From Spirosoma sp. SC4-14 (GTDB taxonomy: Bacteria > Bacteroidota > Bacteroidia > Cytophagales > Spirosomataceae): a DNA stretch of 64,000 bases. Shown here one piece after another: positions 61,955-64,000 of the stretch (position 1 is its first letter; every line of letters begins with the position of its first letter). Location of the stretch: positions 1 through 64,000 of the forward strand of contig NZ_CP147519.1 of NCBI RefSeq assembly GCF_037201965.1, given 5' to 3'. A model generated the notes under the pieces. The model ran no database searches, was not told the DNA's origin, and worked only from the letters and a program-made list of their open reading frames with translations. A program made the position numbers and the translations under genes.

Positions 61955-63049
61955 ATGCGACCGCTTAGCTCTACTCTCTACCGGGAAGTACAAATCCATT
62001 GTCTGGCCTGGATAGGGTATATTCTGTTTCAGGTGCTGGCGCTGGATAAGTTTGAGCATCGGTATGTAGCCAATCTGCTGTCGGCACTCGCTCAACTGCC
62101 CGCTCAACTGCTCTTTACCTATACTACCCTGTACTGGCTTATCCCGATTTATCTGTTAACCGGACGCTATAAGCGGTTTAGTCTGCTCACCCTTACGGCG
62201 TTGGTTATCGGAGGCATTCTGTACTGGGAGGGGTCTTATTACCTGTACCTGGTTCCGTTTGAACCCCAACGAGCGGCCCAGGAATCGCCCTGGGATTGGG
62301 GGTGGTTCCTCTTGTGCGCTTTTTATCTATTATCGACCTGTAGTATTCTGATTGGGTTCCAGATGATTCGGTACGGGTTTGGTCAGCAGCAACTCAATCA
62401 GCAGCTCATTATCGCCAATCAGCGTATTGAATTAAAATCGCTGAAAGATCAGATAAATCCGCACTTTCTCTTCAATACGCTCAACAATTTGTACGGCCTG
62501 ACGCGACAGGACCCCGAAAAGGCTGGCGAGGTGGTTTTGCGGCTTTCGCGACTGATGCAGTATATGTTGTATGAGAGCAACATGGCGCTGGTTCCCCTAC
62601 GGAACGAAATCGATTACTTGGAGAATTACCTGGCGCTGGAACGGATTCGCTATGGCGACCGGCTACAGCTTTCCTGGCAGGTCAGTGGCGATACCGATCA
62701 GCCCTATATTGCCCCCTTACTGCTGCTACCCTTTGTGGAAAACGCCTTCAAACATGGCATCAGCCGCCAGCTGGACCAGGCCTGGCTTCAGCTCCAACTG
62801 AATGTTAAGCCTGATGAACTCGTGTTTAAAGTGGAAAATAGTAAACCAGAATTAGCTGCTGATGAATCCGCTACGGGTATAGGCTTACCCAATATCGCGA
62901 AGCGTTTACAACTGATTTATCCCGGTCGTCATCAGCTTCGGCACCGAAGTGGGGTGGGCACGTATTTGGTAACGCTCAAACTGGATCTGGTTCGTAGTGA
63001 TTTTAGCCCTGTACATACCCATGAAAATCAAGTGCCTGCTGGTCGATGA
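61955..63049 (+). CDS. LytS-like sensor histidine kinase (second pair)
   Basis: A 364-residue membrane kinase. Four to six transmembrane helices occupy residues 15-145 (IHCLAWIGYILFQVLAL, LPAQLLFTYTTLYWLIPIYLLTG, WGWFLLCAFYLLSTCSILIGF). The phosphoacceptor motif is LKDQINPHFLFNTLNNLYGL near 168, followed by a HATPase domain with LPFVENAFKHGISR and GIGLPNIAKRL. It overlaps the start of its regulator by 29 bases. It is a paralog of the kinase at 45021 but is not adjacent to an obvious transporter. Confidence 0.92.
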   Translation: MRPLSSTLYREVQIHCLAWIGYILFQVLALDKFEHRYVANLLSALAQLPAQLLFTYTTLYWLIPIYLLTGRYKRFSLLTLTALVIGGILYWEGSYYLYLVPFEPQRAAQESPWDWGWFLLCAFYLLSTCSILIGFQMIRYGFGQQQLNQQLIIANQRIELKSLKDQINPHFLFNTLNNLYGLTRQDPEKAGEVVLRLSRLMQYMLYESNMALVPLRNEIDYLENYLALERIRYGDRLQLSWQVSGDTDQPYIAPLLLLPFVENAFKHGISRQLDQAWLQLQLNVKPDELVFKVENSKPELAADESATGIGLPNIAKRLQLIYPGRHQLRHRSGVGTYLVTLKLDLVRSDFSPVHTHENQVPAGR

Positions 63050-63752
63050 TGAACCCATTGCGCTGAATGTACTGTCGGCCTACATTCAGCAGGTGGATAG
63101 CCTGGAACTGATGGGCCAATGTCGTTCGGGAGTGGAAGCGTTTACGCTGCTCCAGCATAAACCCGTGGATTTGCTCTTTCTGGACATCCAGATGCCACAA
63201 CTGTCCGGGCTGGCTTTACTGCGCTCGCTGACCAACCCGCCCAAAACTATCATTACGTCGGCTTACCGGGAATTTGCTCTGGAAGGCTATGAACTCGATG
63301 TGCTGGATTACCTGATTAAACCCATTGCGTTTGATCGGTTCATGAAAGCAGTGGGGAAGGCCTTTGCCCATAAGCACACCGCCTTGCCTTCCCTCCCGGT
63401 AGGGGCAGATGAACCATTTCTGTTTGTGAAAGAAGATCGTCAATTAATCCGGCTTGTTCTGAGTGATATCTGTTGGCTGGAGAGTAAGCGGGATTATGTA
63501 AAAATCATGACTACCGGTCGGGAGGTGATCACCCGTCAGACGCTGGGGTATTATGATGAGTTACTCCCTACGGAACAATTCCTGCGGATTCACCGCTCCT
63601 TTATGGTAGCGAAGGCGAAGATCGATTCCCTGACAGAAACGCAACTTAGGGTTTCGGGCCATTCGCTACCTATTGGCCGGAACTATAAATCGGCCGTGTG
63701 GGAGCAGCTACAAATCCGGAATCTGATTCGGTCAACTGGTCAGGGATCATAA
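63021..63752 (+). CDS. LytTR-family response regulator (second pair)
   Basis: A 243-residue regulator from the ATG at 63021 (MKIKCLLVDDEPIALNVLS). The receiver includes LLFLDIQMPQLSGLALL with the phospho-acceptor Asp and DYLIKPIAFDRF with the Lys. The LytTR domain starts near 145 with LFVKEDRQLIRLVLSDICWLESKRDYVKIMTTGR and includes LRIHRSFMVAKAKI. The overlap with the kinase indicates translational coupling. The target genes are not identified; the window ends 248 bases later. Confidence 0.92.
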   Translation: MKIKCLLVDDEPIALNVLSAYIQQVDSLELMGQCRSGVEAFTLLQHKPVDLLFLDIQMPQLSGLALLRSLTNPPKTIITSAYREFALEGYELDVLDYLIKPIAFDRFMKAVGKAFAHKHTALPSLPVGADEPFLFVKEDRQLIRLVLSDICWLESKRDYVKIMTTGREVITRQTLGYYDELLPTEQFLRIHRSFMVAKAKIDSLTETQLRVSGHSLPIGRNYKSAVWEQLQIRNLIRSTGQGS

Positions 63753-64000
63753 CCCTTTTGACTAGCATATGCCCTGCTGTGTTCGTAGTTAAAAAGCCGT
63801 TTATTCGTGGATTGGCTAAAGAATACTTAATGGCAGGTATCGATTACCAGATCAACCCGCCGATTCTTTTGGCGACCAACTGGATCGTCGGAACCGTCAG
63901 GCTTTTTGTTGGCGGCAACAGGGCGTGTTTCTCCGTACCCTTTAATGGCACTGCCTGGTGGTAAGCTCTGATGGGTAGCTAACCAGTCAGATACAGCTTG
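63753..64000. other. Right edge of the window, no gene seen
   Basis: No open frame with support. A plus-strand frame at 63698-63964 overlaps the regulator end and is probably a shadow. Confidence 0.35.

Noticed and set aside
1..64000. CRISPR arrays, tRNA or rRNA genes
   Set aside because: No regular spacer-repeat array and no tRNA or rRNA-like conserved stretch was seen when reading the window.

Overview
The window looks like DNA from a Bacteroidota organism, most likely a Cytophagales member close to Spirosoma; the genus is an inference from gene style, not from a search. Supporting signs are a SusC/SusD pair behind a FecI-like sigma factor and FecR, LytS/LytTR two-component pairs, long TPR-HisKA_2 sensor kinases, weak ribosome binding sites, and promoters of the Bacteroidota type (TTTG, 19 bases, TAnnTTTG). 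No rRNA, tRNA or CRISPR array was seen. A ParA ATPase with a small basic partner at 58.3-59.3 kb suggests a plasmid, a chromid or an integrated plasmid segment.

Layout. 0.4-5.5 kb: orphan ECF sigma factor, a DUF6671-like protein, two small paralogous proteins, NADP isocitrate dehydrogenase and a divergent LysR regulator. 5.7-13.4 kb: oxidative-stress and detoxification genes (AhpD-like protein, cupin, secreted catalase-like peroxidase, a frameshifted SDR, two alpha/beta hydrolases, aldehyde dehydrogenase). 13.5-20.6 kb: three tandem paralogous TPR sensor histidine kinases. 21.0-26.9 kb: a frameshifted SnoaL-like gene, a DsbA-like protein, a sigma-54 response regulator, an SDR and a type II NADH dehydrogenase. 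27-32.1 kb: a decayed region with remnants of a fourth TPR kinase, an IS5-type transposase and a response regulator, then an HdeD-like membrane protein, a RES/Xre toxin-antitoxin pair and a precisely bounded IS3 element. 32.1-42.8 kb: a sugar-utilisation locus, all on the minus strand (sigma factor, FecR, SusC, SusD, TIM-barrel isomerase, Gfo/Idh/MocA oxidoreductase, MFS transporter). 43.3-46.8 kb: an ABC-2 transporter divergent from a LytS/LytTR pair. 47.1-52.7 kb: two aldo/keto reductases around an AraC regulator, then a PAS histidine kinase. 52.9-54.7 kb: a metal-response module (MerR, CCPW protein, CDF transporter). 55-57.8 kb: a hypothetical protein and a truncated IS1182 copy. 58.3-59.3 kb: the par locus. 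59.5-63.8 kb: a membrane protein, an aspartyl protease with PDZ domain and a second LytS/LytTR pair.

The most interesting proposal is a local sigma-54 regulon. Near-identical dyads of the form CCAGAWWTAMTGG lie about 100-130 bp upstream of GGCAC/T-type -24/-12 promoters in front of the AhpD-like, catalase, SnoaL-like and SDR genes, with another such promoter in front of the cupin gene. The sigma-54 activator at 22.2-24.2 kb sits among these targets, and the three TPR-HisKA_2 kinases are natural candidates to phosphorylate it. Several genes carry single-base frameshifts, some in homopolymers, so either the region is decaying or the assembly has indel errors.
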